This document shows, piece after piece, positions 1-9,293 of a stretch of 64,000 bases of DNA (positions are counted from its first letter, which is position 1; each line of letters opens with the position of its first letter). A program made the translations under genes and the position numbers. The notes beneath the pieces were generated by a model. It did not search any database. It was not told the DNA's origin and was given only the letters and a program-made list of their open reading frames with translations. This stretch comes from Luteibacter rhizovicinus (GTDB lineage Bacteria; Pseudomonadota; Gammaproteobacteria; Xanthomonadales; Rhodanobacteraceae), in NCBI RefSeq assembly GCF_004342265.1, contig NZ_SMCS01000002.1, positions 62,001 through 126,000 on the forward strand. The letters run 5' to 3'.

Positions 1-2468
1 CGATCGTCGTCATCCCCGTGCTGTCGCGCGATGCGCTGCTCGGCGTCGTCGAGATCGGCAGCTTCGCGCACCTGACCGGTGTTCAGGAGCAACTGCTCGA
101 CGAGTTGATGCCTATCGTTGCGCTGTCGCTGGAGAATCTGGGTCGCGCGCTGCGCACCCGCGCCCTTCTCGACACCACCCAAAGGCAGGCCGACGAACTG
201 CGCACTTCCGAAGACGCGTTGCGCGCCCAGCAGTCGGACCTTCAGGCAACGAACGCCGAACTCGAAATCAGGACGTCCGAACTCCAGGAGCAATCGCAGC
301 GCCTCGTCGCGTCGGAAGAAGAACTCCGGGTACAGGCGGAAGAGCTGCACGCATCCAACGAAGAGCTGCGCGAGAAAGGCACGACGCTCAACCAGCAGAA
401 AGACGCGCTGGAGATATTGCAGCGCGACACGCAGGAAAAGGCCGAGGAGCTGGCACGCGCCAGCCAGTACAAGTCGGACTTCCTCGCCAACATGTCGCAT
501 GAACTGCGCACGCCGCTCAACAGCCTGCTTATCCTGTCGCGCAGCCTCGCCGACAACGACGAGAACAACCTCAGCGGCGAGCAGGTCGAATCGGCACGCA
601 TCATCCACGATGCGGGCTCCAACCTGCTGCGGCTCATCAACGATATTCTCGACCTGTCGAAGGTCGAAGCCGGAAAGATGGAGCGAGTGATCGACGATTT
701 CGCCATCGCCGATCTCGTTCGCACCCTGGGCCGCACGTTCAACCACGTCGCCCAGGAAAAGAAACTCGGTTTCACCATCGATGTCGAGGCTGGTCTTCCT
801 TCCACTATCCGGACCGATGCCGCCAAGCTCGAACAGGTAACGAACAACCTGCTGAGCAACGCATTCAAGTTCACGTCCGACGGAAAAGTCACCGTGCATA
901 TCGGTCGCCCGTCGGCCAGCCTCGCTTTACCGGCGACCCTCGATCGCGCCACCGCCGTCGCCATCGCGGTGACCGATACCGGCATCGGTATTCCCAAGGA
1001 AACATTCCAGCGGGTTTTCCACGCCTTCGAGCAGGTCGACGCGAGCACCAGCAGGCAGTACGGCGGCACCGGACTGGGACTGGCCATTTCGCGACGCATC
1101 ACCGAACTGCTGGGAGGCGATATCGTGCTCGCCAGCGAGCCCGGCAAGGGAAGCACGTTCACCATCGTCATTCCCGAACAGGCAACGGAAGACGGCACGC
1201 GTCCGGAACCCATTCCACGCGAGCAAGCCGCCGCCGAGGCCACGCTGCCGCTCAGTCCCGCATTGATCGCCGACAGCATCGACGACGACCGCGCGACGAT
1301 CGTCTCGGGCGAAACGACCATTCTCATCGTCGAAGACGATCCCGCCTTCGCCCGCATTCTCGCCGACATGGTCCACCGCAAGGGTCATCGCGTACTGGCG
1401 TCGGCGGATGGCGAATCCGGTCTGCAACTCGCTCGCCAGTTCCAGCCCACGGGCATCCTCCTGGACGTCATGCTGCCCGGCATGGACGGCTGGACGGTCA
1501 TCGAGCGCCTGAAGGGCGAACCGCGCACGCGCCATATACCCGTCCATTTCATTTCGGCGACCGACGATGCCACGCGCGGCCTGGAACTCGGGGCCGTCGG
1601 CTTCCTCACCAAACCCGTCAGCCGCGAGGCCATCTCCAAAGCATTCGAACGCCTGCTGCATTTCGCCGAAGGACGCACGCGCCATCTGCTCGTGATCGAC
1701 GACGATGCCAGCGCTCGCACGGCGGTGCGCACCCTGCTCCGCGACGACTCGGTCATCATCGACGAAGCGGCGTCGGGCGAAGAAGCCTTGGTCATGACGG
1801 CCGACAACACCTACGACTGCATCGTGCTCGACCTGGGTCTCCCGGGGATCTCAGGCATGGACTTCCTCGAACGCCTGTCGAAAGCGGGCAATGTTCCGCC
1901 CGTTGTCGTCTATTCGGGCCGGGATCTCAGCCGCGAGGAAAGCCTGAAAATCAGACAGTACACAGACAGCATCGTGGTCAAGGGAGCACGCTCGCCCGAC
2001 CGTCTGCTGGACGAGGTCAGTCTGTTCCTGCACAGCATACGCAGTGGCTCGAGGCGCGCCGATGCCGGCGACGCCCATCAGGGCGAAGTCGGACTGAACG
2101 GTCGCAAGGTGCTGCTCGTCGACGACGACATGCGCAATCTCTTTGCCCTGTCGAAAGTACTCCGGGCAAAAGGTATGAACGTGGTGATGGCACAGGACGG
2201 CCAGAAGGCACTGAAAGCCATCGACGACGACGGCTCGATCGAACTGGTGCTGATGGACATCATGATGCCGGTCATGGACGGCTACGAGACGATGCGCGAG
2301 ATTCGCGCACGCCCAGCCGTCGCGCGCATCCCGATCATCGCGCTCACGGCCAAAGCCATGCGCGGGGATCGCGAGAAATGCCTGGAGGCCGGCGCCAACG
2401 ATTATCTGTCCAAACCCATCGATGTCGATCGTCTGCTCTCGATGATCCGCGTCTGGCTGCCGTCCTGA
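1..2468 (+). CDS. Hybrid sensor histidine kinase with three receiver domains (5' partial)
   Basis: The reading frame is open to the first base (codons from position 3), and the first ~40 residues look like the end of a GAF domain, so the gene starts upstream of the window. A long coiled coil follows (roughly residues 50-150 of the visible part). Next come a HisKA domain with the H-box SHELRTPLN and a HATPase domain with GTGLGLAI. Three receiver domains close the protein, each with an acidic pocket and phospho-acceptor Asp (LLDVMLPGMDG, VLDLGLPGISG, LMDIMMPVMDG). It is presumably a soluble phosphorelay hub. The CheR gene starts 4 bp after its stop, so the two are probably co-transcribed. The family is clear; the signal sensed is unknown. 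Confidence 0.93.
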   Translation, partial: IVVIPVLSRDALLGVVEIGSFAHLTGVQEQLLDELMPIVALSLENLGRALRTRALLDTTQRQADELRTSEDALRAQQSDLQATNAELEIRTSELQEQSQRLVASEEELRVQAEELHASNEELREKGTTLNQQKDALEILQRDTQEKAEELARASQYKSDFLANMSHELRTPLNSLLILSRSLADNDENNLSGEQVESARIIHDAGSNLLRLINDILDLSKVEAGKMERVIDDFAIADLVRTLGRTFNHVAQEKKLGFTIDVEAGLPSTIRTDAAKLEQVTNNLLSNAFKFTSDGKVTVHIGRPSASLALPATLDRATAVAIAVTDTGIGIPKETFQRVFHAFEQVDASTSRQYGGTGLGLAISRRITELLGGDIVLASEPGKGSTFTIVIPEQATEDGTRPEPIPREQAAAEATLPLSPALIADSIDDDRATIVSGETTILIVEDDPAFARILADMVHRKGHRVLASADGESGLQLARQFQPTGILLDVMLPGMDGWTVIERLKGEPRTRHIPVHFISATDDATRGLELGAVGFLTKPVSREAISKAFERLLHFAEGRTRHLLVIDDDASARTAVRTLLRDDSVIIDEAASGEEALVMTADNTYDCIVLDLGLPGISGMDFLERLSKAGNVPPVVVYSGRDLSREESLKIRQYTDSIVVKGARSPDRLLDEVSLFLHSIRSGSRRADAGDAHQGEVGLNGRKVLLVDDDMRNLFALSKVLRAKGMNVVMAQDGQKALKAIDDDGSIELVLMDIMMPVMDGYETMREIRARPAVARIPIIALTAKAMRGDREKCLEAGANDYLSKPIDVDRLLSMIRVWLPS

Positions 2469-2472
2469 TCCG

Positions 2473-3300
2473 ATGGATATCGAGGACATCGAAATCGAAC
2501 TGTTCGTCCGCGCCATGCAACTACGGCATGGCTACGACTTCAGTGGCTACGCGCCTGCATCGCTGAAGCGGCGCGTGCAGCAGCTGGTGCGCACGCACGA
2601 TATGAAAGACATCAGCGAGCTGAACCGGCACGTCCTTCACGAAGACGGCTTTCTCGCCCGCGTGATCGAAGGTCTATCGGTACCCGTCTCGGAAATGTTC
2701 CGCGATCCGAAGGTTTTCCGCGCCCTGCGCGACACGGTATTCCCGGTACTCGCGTCCTACCCCCAGATCAACATCTGGCAGGCAGGCTGCGCCCATGGAC
2801 AGGAGATCTATTCGCTGGCCATCCTGCTGGAAGAAGCCGGGCTCTACGAGCGTTCGCAGATTTACGCGACGGACTTCAACGATGCCGCGCTCGCCCTGGC
2901 GCAGGAAGGCATCTACGCGACACGCGATGCACGCGACTGGTCGCGCAACTACCAGGAGGCCGGCGGCGCCCGTTCGCTCAGCGACTACTACAGCGCACGC
3001 TACGACTTCATCAAACTGGACCATCGACTGCGTCGCAACGTCACGTTCGCAAATCACAATCTGGTGACCGACGACGTGTTCTGCGAAGCGCATCTGATCT
3101 TGTGCCGCAATGTCCTCATTTATTTTTCCAATCCGCTGCAGGACCGTACGCTTGGCCTGTTCCGCGACAGCCTGGTGCGCGACGGCTTCCTTTGCCTGGG
3201 CACACGCGAAAACATCGATTTCGCGCCCTCGGCTATCGATTTCTCCGCCGTCGACAGCAGCCTCAGGATTTATCGGCTCGGAGGGCGACTCGCGAAATGA
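2473..3300 (+). CDS. CheR-type protein-glutamate O-methyltransferase
   Basis: This 275-residue protein has the CheR layout: an N-terminal helical domain (to ~75) and a SAM-binding methyltransferase domain. Visible signatures are VSEMFRDPKVFRAL, the SAM loop AGCAHGQEIYSLA (a variant of the usual GCSTGEE-type loop), ATDFNDAAL and ILCRNVLIYF. CheR enzymes methylate glutamates on chemoreceptors using S-adenosylmethionine. No chemoreceptor, CheA or CheW lies beside it. It sits between a hybrid kinase and a stand-alone CheB, so it more likely serves a kinase-linked adaptation circuit than flagellar chemotaxis; that is inference. Its stop overlaps the next start as ATGA. Confidence 0.92.
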   Translation: MDIEDIEIELFVRAMQLRHGYDFSGYAPASLKRRVQQLVRTHDMKDISELNRHVLHEDGFLARVIEGLSVPVSEMFRDPKVFRALRDTVFPVLASYPQINIWQAGCAHGQEIYSLAILLEEAGLYERSQIYATDFNDAALALAQEGIYATRDARDWSRNYQEAGGARSLSDYYSARYDFIKLDHRLRRNVTFANHNLVTDDVFCEAHLILCRNVLIYFSNPLQDRTLGLFRDSLVRDGFLCLGTRENIDFAPSAIDFSAVDSSLRIYRLGGRLAK

Positions 3301-3866
3301 ATGCGTGGAATGCAATCCTCATGGGCTGCAGCGCCGGCGGACTCACCGCCCTCCAACACGTGCTCGCGGAGCTCGACCCCGACATCCCCCAGCCCATTCT
3401 GGTCTGCTGCCATACCGGGTCGGCCGATGTCGCCCTGTTGTGCGAGCTGCTCGCGCGGCATTCGCGCCTGCCTGTCGAGGAAGCGCGCGAGCGTGCGCCG
3501 GTACGTGGTGGCGTCGTACACGTCGCGCCCAGCGGCTATCACCTGCTCGTCGAACCCACGCTGCGCTTCGCCCTGAGCGTCGACGACAAGGTCGCGTACT
3601 CCCGGCCCTCCATCGACGTCATGTTCGAGTCCGCGACCGACGCGTTCCAGGGACACCTGGTCGCCGTCCTGATGACGGGTGCCAATGCCGACGGCGCCGA
3701 GGGTCTTGCTTATGTACGCCGGCACCACGGATACGCCGTCGTCCAGGACCCGGCCAGCGCCGAGGCCAGTGCCATGCCCCAGGCCGGTCTCGACATCGCC
3801 GGCGCGGACGCATGCGTGCCGCTGAACGCCATCGCAGGAACGCTCAACCGCTTATGTCTGCCATGA
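3297..3866 (+). CDS. Stand-alone CheB-type protein-glutamate methylesterase
   Basis: This 189-residue protein is only the catalytic domain of CheB; the usual N-terminal receiver domain is absent. Candidate triad residues are Ser12 in MGCSAGGL, His39 in VCCHTGS and Asp132 in LMTGANADGAEG. Their spacing (27 and 120 residues from Ser) is close to that of classical CheB, although the context of the His is unusual. The enzyme removes methyl groups added by CheR. The ATG at 3297 overlaps the cheR stop by four bases (ATGA), so the pair is probably translationally coupled. Without a receiver domain, control presumably comes from the neighbouring kinase or from protein contacts. Confidence 0.9.
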   Translation: MNAWNAILMGCSAGGLTALQHVLAELDPDIPQPILVCCHTGSADVALLCELLARHSRLPVEEARERAPVRGGVVHVAPSGYHLLVEPTLRFALSVDDKVAYSRPSIDVMFESATDAFQGHLVAVLMTGANADGAEGLAYVRRHHGYAVVQDPASAEASAMPQAGLDIAGADACVPLNAIAGTLNRLCLP

Positions 3867-4867
3867 ACGCCTTACGTCCCAAGATCCTCGTCGTCGACGA
3901 CACGCCGGCCAACCTGGTCGCCATGCGCCGGCTGCTTGCACGCGCCGACGCGGATATTTTCGAAGCCGGCAGCGGCAACGATGCGCTTGCCCTGTGTCTG
4001 GATCACCAGTTCGCGCTTGTACTGCTCGATGTGAACATGCCGGAGATGGACGGCTTCGAAGTCGCGCAGCTGATCGCCGAGGCCGACCAGCTGCGGGAAA
4101 CGCCGATCATCTTCGTTACGGCCGCGTATGGCGACGACGTCAATCGCATGAAGGGCTATACCTCCGGTGCGGTCGACTATATCGCCAAGCCGATCAACGA
4201 CGTGATCCTGCAGTCGAAAGTACGCATCTTTCTCGAACTGTACCGGGCACGGGCCCTACTGCAGCAGGCGCTGGACGAACTGTCGCTGCGCAACACCCAG
4301 CTGACCAGCGAGGTCGCCGAGCGCACGCGCATGGAAGAACTCGTCCGCCATCAGGCCACGCACGATGCGCTGACCGGCCTGCCCAACCGTGTGCTGTTCC
4401 GCGACCGGCTTTTGACGGCTATCGATCAGGCGAACGAAAAAAACCTGCACTTCGGACTGGCATACATCGACATCGATGGATTCAAGAACGTGAACGACGA
4501 GCACGGGCATGGCACGGGCGATGCGCTCTTGCAGGCCATTGCGTCGCGACTGAATGGCCGCACTCGTGCGGATGACACCGTCGCCCGGCTTGGCGGCGAC
4601 GAATTCGCCGTACTGCTGAAGGATGCGACGGATGCCAATGCCGCGCTGGCACGCTGCCAGACGCTGTGCGACGCCATCGCGGAACCCTATACGCTCGACG
4701 TACACGGCGAGCGCATCGCGACCAGGATCGGTGCCAGCATCGGCGTGGCGATGTTCAGCCGCGACCCGGACGGCGATGGTTACGACCGGCTGGTAGCCCG
4801 CGCCGATACGGCGATGTATGAGGCGAAGCGCAGCGGCAAGAACCGCTGCGTCATGGCGCCCGGCTAA
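3854..4867 (+). CDS. Response regulator with GGDEF output (putative diguanylate cyclase)
   Basis: An N-terminal receiver domain (residues ~10-125; LLDVNMPEMDG with the phospho-acceptor Asp, and the conserved Lys in IAKPIND) is joined by a coiled-coil linker to a GGDEF domain. The active-site motif is intact as RLGGDEFAVLL near residue 247, so it should make cyclic di-GMP when phosphorylated. The upstream hybrid kinase is the obvious candidate partner. The start at 3854 (MSAMNAL) overlaps the cheB stop; a start at 3863 would give the same ATGA overlap seen in the preceding pair and is equally possible. This is the last gene of the four-gene cassette. Confidence 0.9.
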   Translation: MSAMNALRPKILVVDDTPANLVAMRRLLARADADIFEAGSGNDALALCLDHQFALVLLDVNMPEMDGFEVAQLIAEADQLRETPIIFVTAAYGDDVNRMKGYTSGAVDYIAKPINDVILQSKVRIFLELYRARALLQQALDELSLRNTQLTSEVAERTRMEELVRHQATHDALTGLPNRVLFRDRLLTAIDQANEKNLHFGLAYIDIDGFKNVNDEHGHGTGDALLQAIASRLNGRTRADDTVARLGGDEFAVLLKDATDANAALARCQTLCDAIAEPYTLDVHGERIATRIGASIGVAMFSRDPDGDGYDRLVARADTAMYEAKRSGKNRCVMAPG

Positions 4868-5000
4868 CCCCTCGGATCATCGTATCCAGCAACGCCCATA
4901 CGCGCCCGACTCCCTGGTCGACGTAGTCATGCCCGTCGCCTGGTTTAGGCCAGGTAGCGAGCAGACCCGGCAGATATCCCTGTGCAATGGTCGCAGCTCC

Positions 5001-5024
5001 GTGGGAGCGCGCCTGCGCGCGAAA
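5001..5024 (+). repeat. REP-like palindromic element
   Basis: The sequence GTGGGAGCGCGCCTGCGCGC begins a short imperfect palindrome of the REP type common in Pseudomonas and xanthomonads. Closely similar copies lie at 13825-13850 and 13936-13960, with a remnant at 33502-33512. Confidence 0.65.
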
Positions 5025-5122
5025 GGGTGCTCGCCGATACGATCCGGTTAAGGGCAGCCGTTGCTCGGCTCGTGTTGGCAGCGGCTTCGTCGGCTCACGC
5101 CCGTGCCTCGGGGAAGCCGCGA

Positions 5123-5239
5123 CCGGGTTGGCCCTTGGGGCCTTCGGCGCCGTCCCTGCGGGAGCGGGCCGTAGCGCCGCTTCGCTCCGTCACTAGGCGT
5201 CGCGGCCCTCGGCTAAGGCGGCCCCAAGGGCCAACCCGG
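5123..5239. repeat. Perfect 20-bp inverted repeat pair
   Basis: Positions 5123-5142 (CCGGGTTGGCCCTTGGGGCC) are the exact reverse complement of 5220-5239, with 77 bases between the arms. No gene is supported in the interval. It could form a large hairpin or be a degenerate mobile palindrome. Confidence 0.75.
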
Positions 5240-5373
5240 CCACGGCACCGTCGGTTGCGGTTTGTTGTGGGGAGAGCGTGAGCCGAGCACGTGATGGGAC
5301 AGGACCGGCATGCGGTCAGCTCTGTCCATACGTCGACGCGATGCTTTCCTCCACGTGACCGCAACGTTCGGAA

Positions 5374-5612
5374 GAGCCGTCGGCCACCACCCTCGACGCG
5401 ACTTGCGCAACCGAGCGCGAAGGGCGGATCAGGCCCGCAGGGGGCGGACCTGGACGGTCCGCCGTTTTTGCTGAGGCAGGGATGCCGAATCAAAAACCCC
5501 CGCCCGCAGCGCGGGCGCGACGGGGCGCAGCCATCAGACACAAGCCGCGCAGCGGCTCTCCCTTCCCGAGCGACGGTGAAGCCGGAGCGTCGAGGGTGGT
5601 GGCCGACGGCTC
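5374..5612. repeat. Perfect 25-bp inverted repeat pair
   Basis: The arm at 5374-5398 is exactly complementary to 5588-5612, and similarity continues imperfectly outwards (around ACGTTCGG on the left and CCGAAACGT on the right). The 189-base interior is GC-rich and contains the smaller hairpin CGCCCGCAGCGCGGGCG near 5501. Confidence 0.75.
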
Positions 5613-5678
5613 TCCCCGAAACGTCCGAGCGCGAAAGCGATGGCGAAGCCGAGCCCTCCCCCAAAGGCGTGAAGAACA

Positions 5679-5710
5679 AAAAAAGGCCCGCGTTTCCGCG
5701 GGCCTTTTTC
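5679..5710. terminator. Bidirectional intrinsic terminator
   Basis: An 8-bp GC stem (5685-5692 with 5697-5704, loop TTTC) is flanked by an A-run on the left and a T-run on the right, so it can work on both strands. It lies just past the fadE stop on the minus strand. Confidence 0.85.
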
Positions 5711-5726
5711 CCCATCAACGCGAACC

Positions 5727-8198
5727 TCAGGCCGCCTTGACGCTCTTCACCGGATGCTCGCCGCGAATAACGGCCGAGCGCAGTTCCGACGTGTCGAAGT
5801 CGTCGACCGAGATGAACTCGGCGACGCCATCACGCACGCGCTGGAGCAGTTCGCGCTCCGCCGCGGTGATGGCACCCAGCTTCTCGGCTTCGATCAGCTG
5901 GTCGTTGTACTCGTGCGCCTTGATCAGGCCGCTCTTCTGCGCCTTCACCAGCTTGCGCTCCACCGGCTCGGCGGCGATCACGTCGGGCAGCAACGCATTC
6001 ATGCGGCCTACCGTGTTGTTCGCCGTCGGGGTCAGATATGTCCATGTCGTCAGGCGATCGCGCGCTTCGCTGGGCGCCGTGATCAGCGCTGCGACGCGAC
6101 GACCCAGGCGATCCGACGGCGGCACTTCGCGACGGCCGAACGGGAAAACCAGCGCGCGCAACACCCACGCCACCGGACGCACCGGGAAGTTGCGGATGAC
6201 GCCATCGAGCGCTTCCTGCATGCGGTACACGCATTCATGGAAGGCCCACGCCAGCAAGGGGCGGTCGGCTTCCGGGCGCCCCGTATCCTCGTAACGCTTC
6301 AGCATGGCGCTGGCGATGTAGAGGAAGCTCAGGACGTCGCCGAGACGCGCGGACAGCTTTTCCTTGAACTTCAGCTTGCCGCCCAGCACACCCATGGCTA
6401 CGTCGGCGCAAAGCGCCAGCGCGGCGGAGTAACGATTGAGCTTGCGGTAGTAGCGACGGGTATACGCATCGCCGGCGGTTTCGCCGATACGCGACGCCGT
6501 GATACCGAGCGTGAAGCTGCGCACCGCGTTGGAGATGCCAAAACCGATGTGACCGAACAACGCCTTGTCGAAGGTGTTCAGACGCTCGCGATAGTCTTCG
6601 ATAGCGAGCGCCTGCATTTCCTTCAGCACATAAGGATGGCAGCGGATGGCGCCCTGACCGAAGATCATCAGGCTACGCGTCATGATGTTCGCGCCCTCGA
6701 CCGTGATGGCGATGGGCACGCTCTGCCAGCCGCGCCCCATGTAGTTCTTCGGGCCGAGGATGACGCCCTTGCCGCCGTGCACGTCCATCGCGTCGCTTGC
6801 GATCTGACGGCACCATTCGGTGGCGTGGTACTTCGCGATGGCCGACGGCACCGCCGGCTTCTCGCCGCGATCGACGGCTGCGGCCGTGGCGCGCGACAGC
6901 GCCTGCGTCGCATACGTCAGTCCGCCGATGCGGGCCAGCGCTTCCTCGACACCTTCGAAGCGGCCGATCGCCAGACCGAACTGCTTACGCATACGGGCAT
7001 ACGAACCGGTAGCCGACACGGCCATGCGCGCGGCACCCGTGGCGTTCGACGGCAGCGAGATCGCGCGACCGACCGACAGGCATTCGACCAGCATGCGCCA
7101 GCCCTGCCCGGCCATGTGCGGTCCGCCGATCAACGTCGACAGCGGCACGAAAACGTCCTTCGCGTGAATCGGGCCATTCTGGAACGGCGTATTCAACGGG
7201 AAGTGGCGACGACCGATTTCCATCCCCGGGGTTTCACGCGGCAGCAGCGCCAGCGTGATGCCGAGATCTTCCTTTTCGCCCAGCAGCTTGTCCGGGTCGT
7301 ACATGCGGAACGCGAGACCCACCACCGTGGCAACCGGTGCCAGCGTGATGTAGCGCTTGTCGAAGGTCAGACGGATACCGACGGTTTCCTCGCCGTTCCA
7401 CATGCCCTTGGTAACGATGCCGTAATCCGGAATCGACGTAGCGTCGGAACCGGCATAGGGACCGGTCAGCGCGAAGCAGGGAATTTCACGGCCGTCCGCA
7501 AGACGCGGCAGGTAATGGTTCTTCTGTTCGTCGCTGCCGTAATGCATCAGCAATTCGCCCGGCCCGAGCGAGTTGGGCACAGCCACCGTGGACGCCAGCG
7601 TCTGCGACATACTGGACAGCTTCTGCAACACCGCCGAATGAGCCAGCGCGGAGAAGCCGAGGCCGCCGTAGGTCTTCGGGATGATCATGCCGAAGAAGCG
7701 ATTCTTCTTGAGGAATTCCCAGATGTCCGGCGGCAGGTCCGCCAGCTCGTGCGTGATCTGCCAGTCGTCGACCATGCCGCAGAGTTCTTCGACGGGGCCA
7801 TCGAGGAAGGCCTGCTCTTCGACGCTGAGCTCGGGTTTCGGCTGCTTCAGCAGCTCGGACCATTCGGGCTTGCCCGAGAACAGCTGGCCCTCGAAACCGA
7901 CCGTGCCGGCTTCGAGCGCGGTCTGCTCGGTAGCGGAAAGCTTCGGCGTGACCTTCGCGAACAGCGAGAGCAGCGGCGCGCTGATCTTCTTGCGGCGGAA
8001 ATCCACCATCAGCAAGGGAGCGGACACCAGGGCGAGGACGATCAGCAGGACCACCGTCGTGACGGGCGCGCGGGCAAGCAGCCCGACGACCAGGACGGTG
8101 ACAGCCGTCGCCACGACCCACGTACGCAGGCTGGTGCGGTGGTAGGCACACGCGCCGGAGGCGATCAGCGCCGCAAGCACAACAAGAATCACGGACAT
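5727..8198 (-). CDS. fadE: Acyl-CoA dehydrogenase FadE
   Basis: At 823 residues it matches the long FadE type (about 814 in E. coli) rather than the ~380-residue soluble dehydrogenases. Two or three hydrophobic segments lie in the first ~70 residues and suggest inner-membrane attachment. The dehydrogenase core follows, with FALTGPYAGSDA and the hallmark VEGANIMTRSLMIFGQGA near residues 500-520, whose Glu is the likely catalytic base. A C-terminal FadE-specific extension completes it. It catalyses the first, FAD-dependent step of beta-oxidation; electrons would pass to ETF (etfBA at 47583-49296) and ETF-QO (35709). The start has GAGGT seven bases upstream. Confidence 0.95.
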   Translation of the reverse strand: MSVILVVLAALIASGACAYHRTSLRTWVVATAVTVLVVGLLARAPVTTVVLLIVLALVSAPLLMVDFRRKKISAPLLSLFAKVTPKLSATEQTALEAGTVGFEGQLFSGKPEWSELLKQPKPELSVEEQAFLDGPVEELCGMVDDWQITHELADLPPDIWEFLKKNRFFGMIIPKTYGGLGFSALAHSAVLQKLSSMSQTLASTVAVPNSLGPGELLMHYGSDEQKNHYLPRLADGREIPCFALTGPYAGSDATSIPDYGIVTKGMWNGEETVGIRLTFDKRYITLAPVATVVGLAFRMYDPDKLLGEKEDLGITLALLPRETPGMEIGRRHFPLNTPFQNGPIHAKDVFVPLSTLIGGPHMAGQGWRMLVECLSVGRAISLPSNATGAARMAVSATGSYARMRKQFGLAIGRFEGVEEALARIGGLTYATQALSRATAAAVDRGEKPAVPSAIAKYHATEWCRQIASDAMDVHGGKGVILGPKNYMGRGWQSVPIAITVEGANIMTRSLMIFGQGAIRCHPYVLKEMQALAIEDYRERLNTFDKALFGHIGFGISNAVRSFTLGITASRIGETAGDAYTRRYYRKLNRYSAALALCADVAMGVLGGKLKFKEKLSARLGDVLSFLYIASAMLKRYEDTGRPEADRPLLAWAFHECVYRMQEALDGVIRNFPVRPVAWVLRALVFPFGRREVPPSDRLGRRVAALITAPSEARDRLTTWTYLTPTANNTVGRMNALLPDVIAAEPVERKLVKAQKSGLIKAHEYNDQLIEAEKLGAITAAERELLQRVRDGVAEFISVDDFDTSELRSAVIRGEHPVKSVKAA

Positions 8199-8277
8199 CG
8201 GGGTTACCTCGTTACTGTCTTCAGGCTTCGATGCAGCCGGGACGTTTCGGACCCGGCCGGTTGGTACTCAGGTTCGT

Positions 8278-9153
8278 TTACAGAGTTTCCACAAACGCGG
8301 CGATTTCCCGCGTGAACGTGTCATTGGCGTCGCCGGCGACCATGTGGGTCGCGTCCGACAACGCCACATGCCGCGCGTGCGGAACCAGTCGCAGGAATTC
8401 GTCGACGGTGTCGCGCGACACGACGTCGCTGCGGCCACCGGATAAAAGGAGAACGGGCACCTGGACTCGAGCGGCAGCGGCGAACAGACGCGGCTGATAG
8501 CGTTCGCTTTCGGCGACGACGCCCTCGAGCAGCGCCGGGTCCCAGTGCCAGCGCAGGCGGCCCGTTTCGTCCTGACGCATCAGTGGCTTCAGCTGCGACT
8601 CGGTCTTGCGTTCGCGACGATGAGGCATATAGACCTCGATCGCCGTCGCGGCCTCGTCGTAGCTGGCGAATCCATCGGGGTGCGCGCGCATGAAACCGAG
8701 GATACGTTCGACGCCGGCCGTTTCCCACCGTGGCGTGATATCGACCAGCACCAGCGCCGAGAAAGGCGCAACGCCCTCGGACTCGCCCGCGACCACCAGG
8801 CCGAGCAAGCCGCCCATCGAAGCGCCGACCAGCACCGGGGCCACGCCATCTTCGCTGGCCCGCCGGGCGACGACAGCCCCCAGGTCGGCCACGAACTGTT
8901 CCATGTGATAGTCGCCGCCGGGCACGCGATCGCTTTCGCCATGGCCTCGCGCGTCGAAAGTCGTCGCGTCGAAGCCGCGTTCGGCAAGGCTTCGGGCGGC
9001 GCCCGTCCAGGCGTGCCGCGTCTGGCCAAAACCGTGTGCGAAGACCAGCGAGGGCCGGCGCGAACCGGGCCACCGTTCGACGGCGATAGAGATACCGTCA
9101 CGGGACACGACGGTCTCGCGCCGGGATGTAACGAGGGAAGGATTGGCAACCAT
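8278..9153 (-). CDS. Alpha/beta-fold hydrolase
   Basis: A protein of about 291 residues with the alpha/beta hydrolase pattern: oxyanion region FAHGFGQTRHAW, the segment DARGHGESDR, nucleophile elbow VGASMGGLLG (Ser), acid region LLSGGRSDVV and the late His in DATHMVAGD. It has no signal peptide, so it is probably cytoplasmic. The substrate cannot be read from the sequence; esterases, haloperoxidase-like enzymes and C-C hydrolases share this pattern. I chose the ATG at 9153, since an upstream start at 9189 would only add a poorly conserved leader. It is read divergently from the TetR gene, which may control it. Confidence 0.85.
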   Translation of the reverse strand: MVANPSLVTSRRETVVSRDGISIAVERWPGSRRPSLVFAHGFGQTRHAWTGAARSLAERGFDATTFDARGHGESDRVPGGDYHMEQFVADLGAVVARRASEDGVAPVLVGASMGGLLGLVVAGESEGVAPFSALVLVDITPRWETAGVERILGFMRAHPDGFASYDEAATAIEVYMPHRRERKTESQLKPLMRQDETGRLRWHWDPALLEGVVAESERYQPRLFAAAARVQVPVLLLSGGRSDVVSRDTVDEFLRLVPHARHVALSDATHMVAGDANDTFTREIAAFVETL

Positions 9154-9293
9154 ACGCCTGAGTATGTAACTCCATGGCCACTGCGTCAATACGCCGCCGT
9201 ACGGTCATTCAACGCGTTGAAAGTCAAGGTCTTATGCAGCATGGCGGGGCACACCCCGATTGCAATGCGCCGCCGGTCCGCTACCATGCGCCG

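Larger units (their letters stand above)
4868..5726. other. Gene-poor intergenic region rich in inverted repeats
   Basis: These ~860 bases between the REC-GGDEF gene and fadE hold no gene I can support. They contain a REP-like palindrome (5001-5024), a 20-bp inverted pair (5123-5142 with 5220-5239), a 25-bp inverted pair (5374-5398 with 5588-5612) and a bidirectional terminator. Several open frames cross the region on both strands, but their translations are low-complexity R/G/P/S-rich and mirror the palindromes. Confidence 0.7.

Noticed and set aside
5095..5740. Long open frames on both strands (for example 5095-5718 minus and 5291-5740 plus)
   Set aside because: They run through the inverted repeats, have low-complexity Arg/Gly/Pro/Ser-rich translations, lack ribosome-binding sites and are mirror-like on the two strands.
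5754..8315. An 853-codon frame antisense to fadE
   Set aside because: It is the reverse-strand shadow of fadE in GC-rich DNA; the translation is His/Arg/Gln-rich and domain-free, while fadE is clearly real.
9174..9293. Upstream start for the TetR gene
   Set aside because: The extra 40 residues are not part of the helix-turn-helix domain and would run into the hydrolase promoter region.
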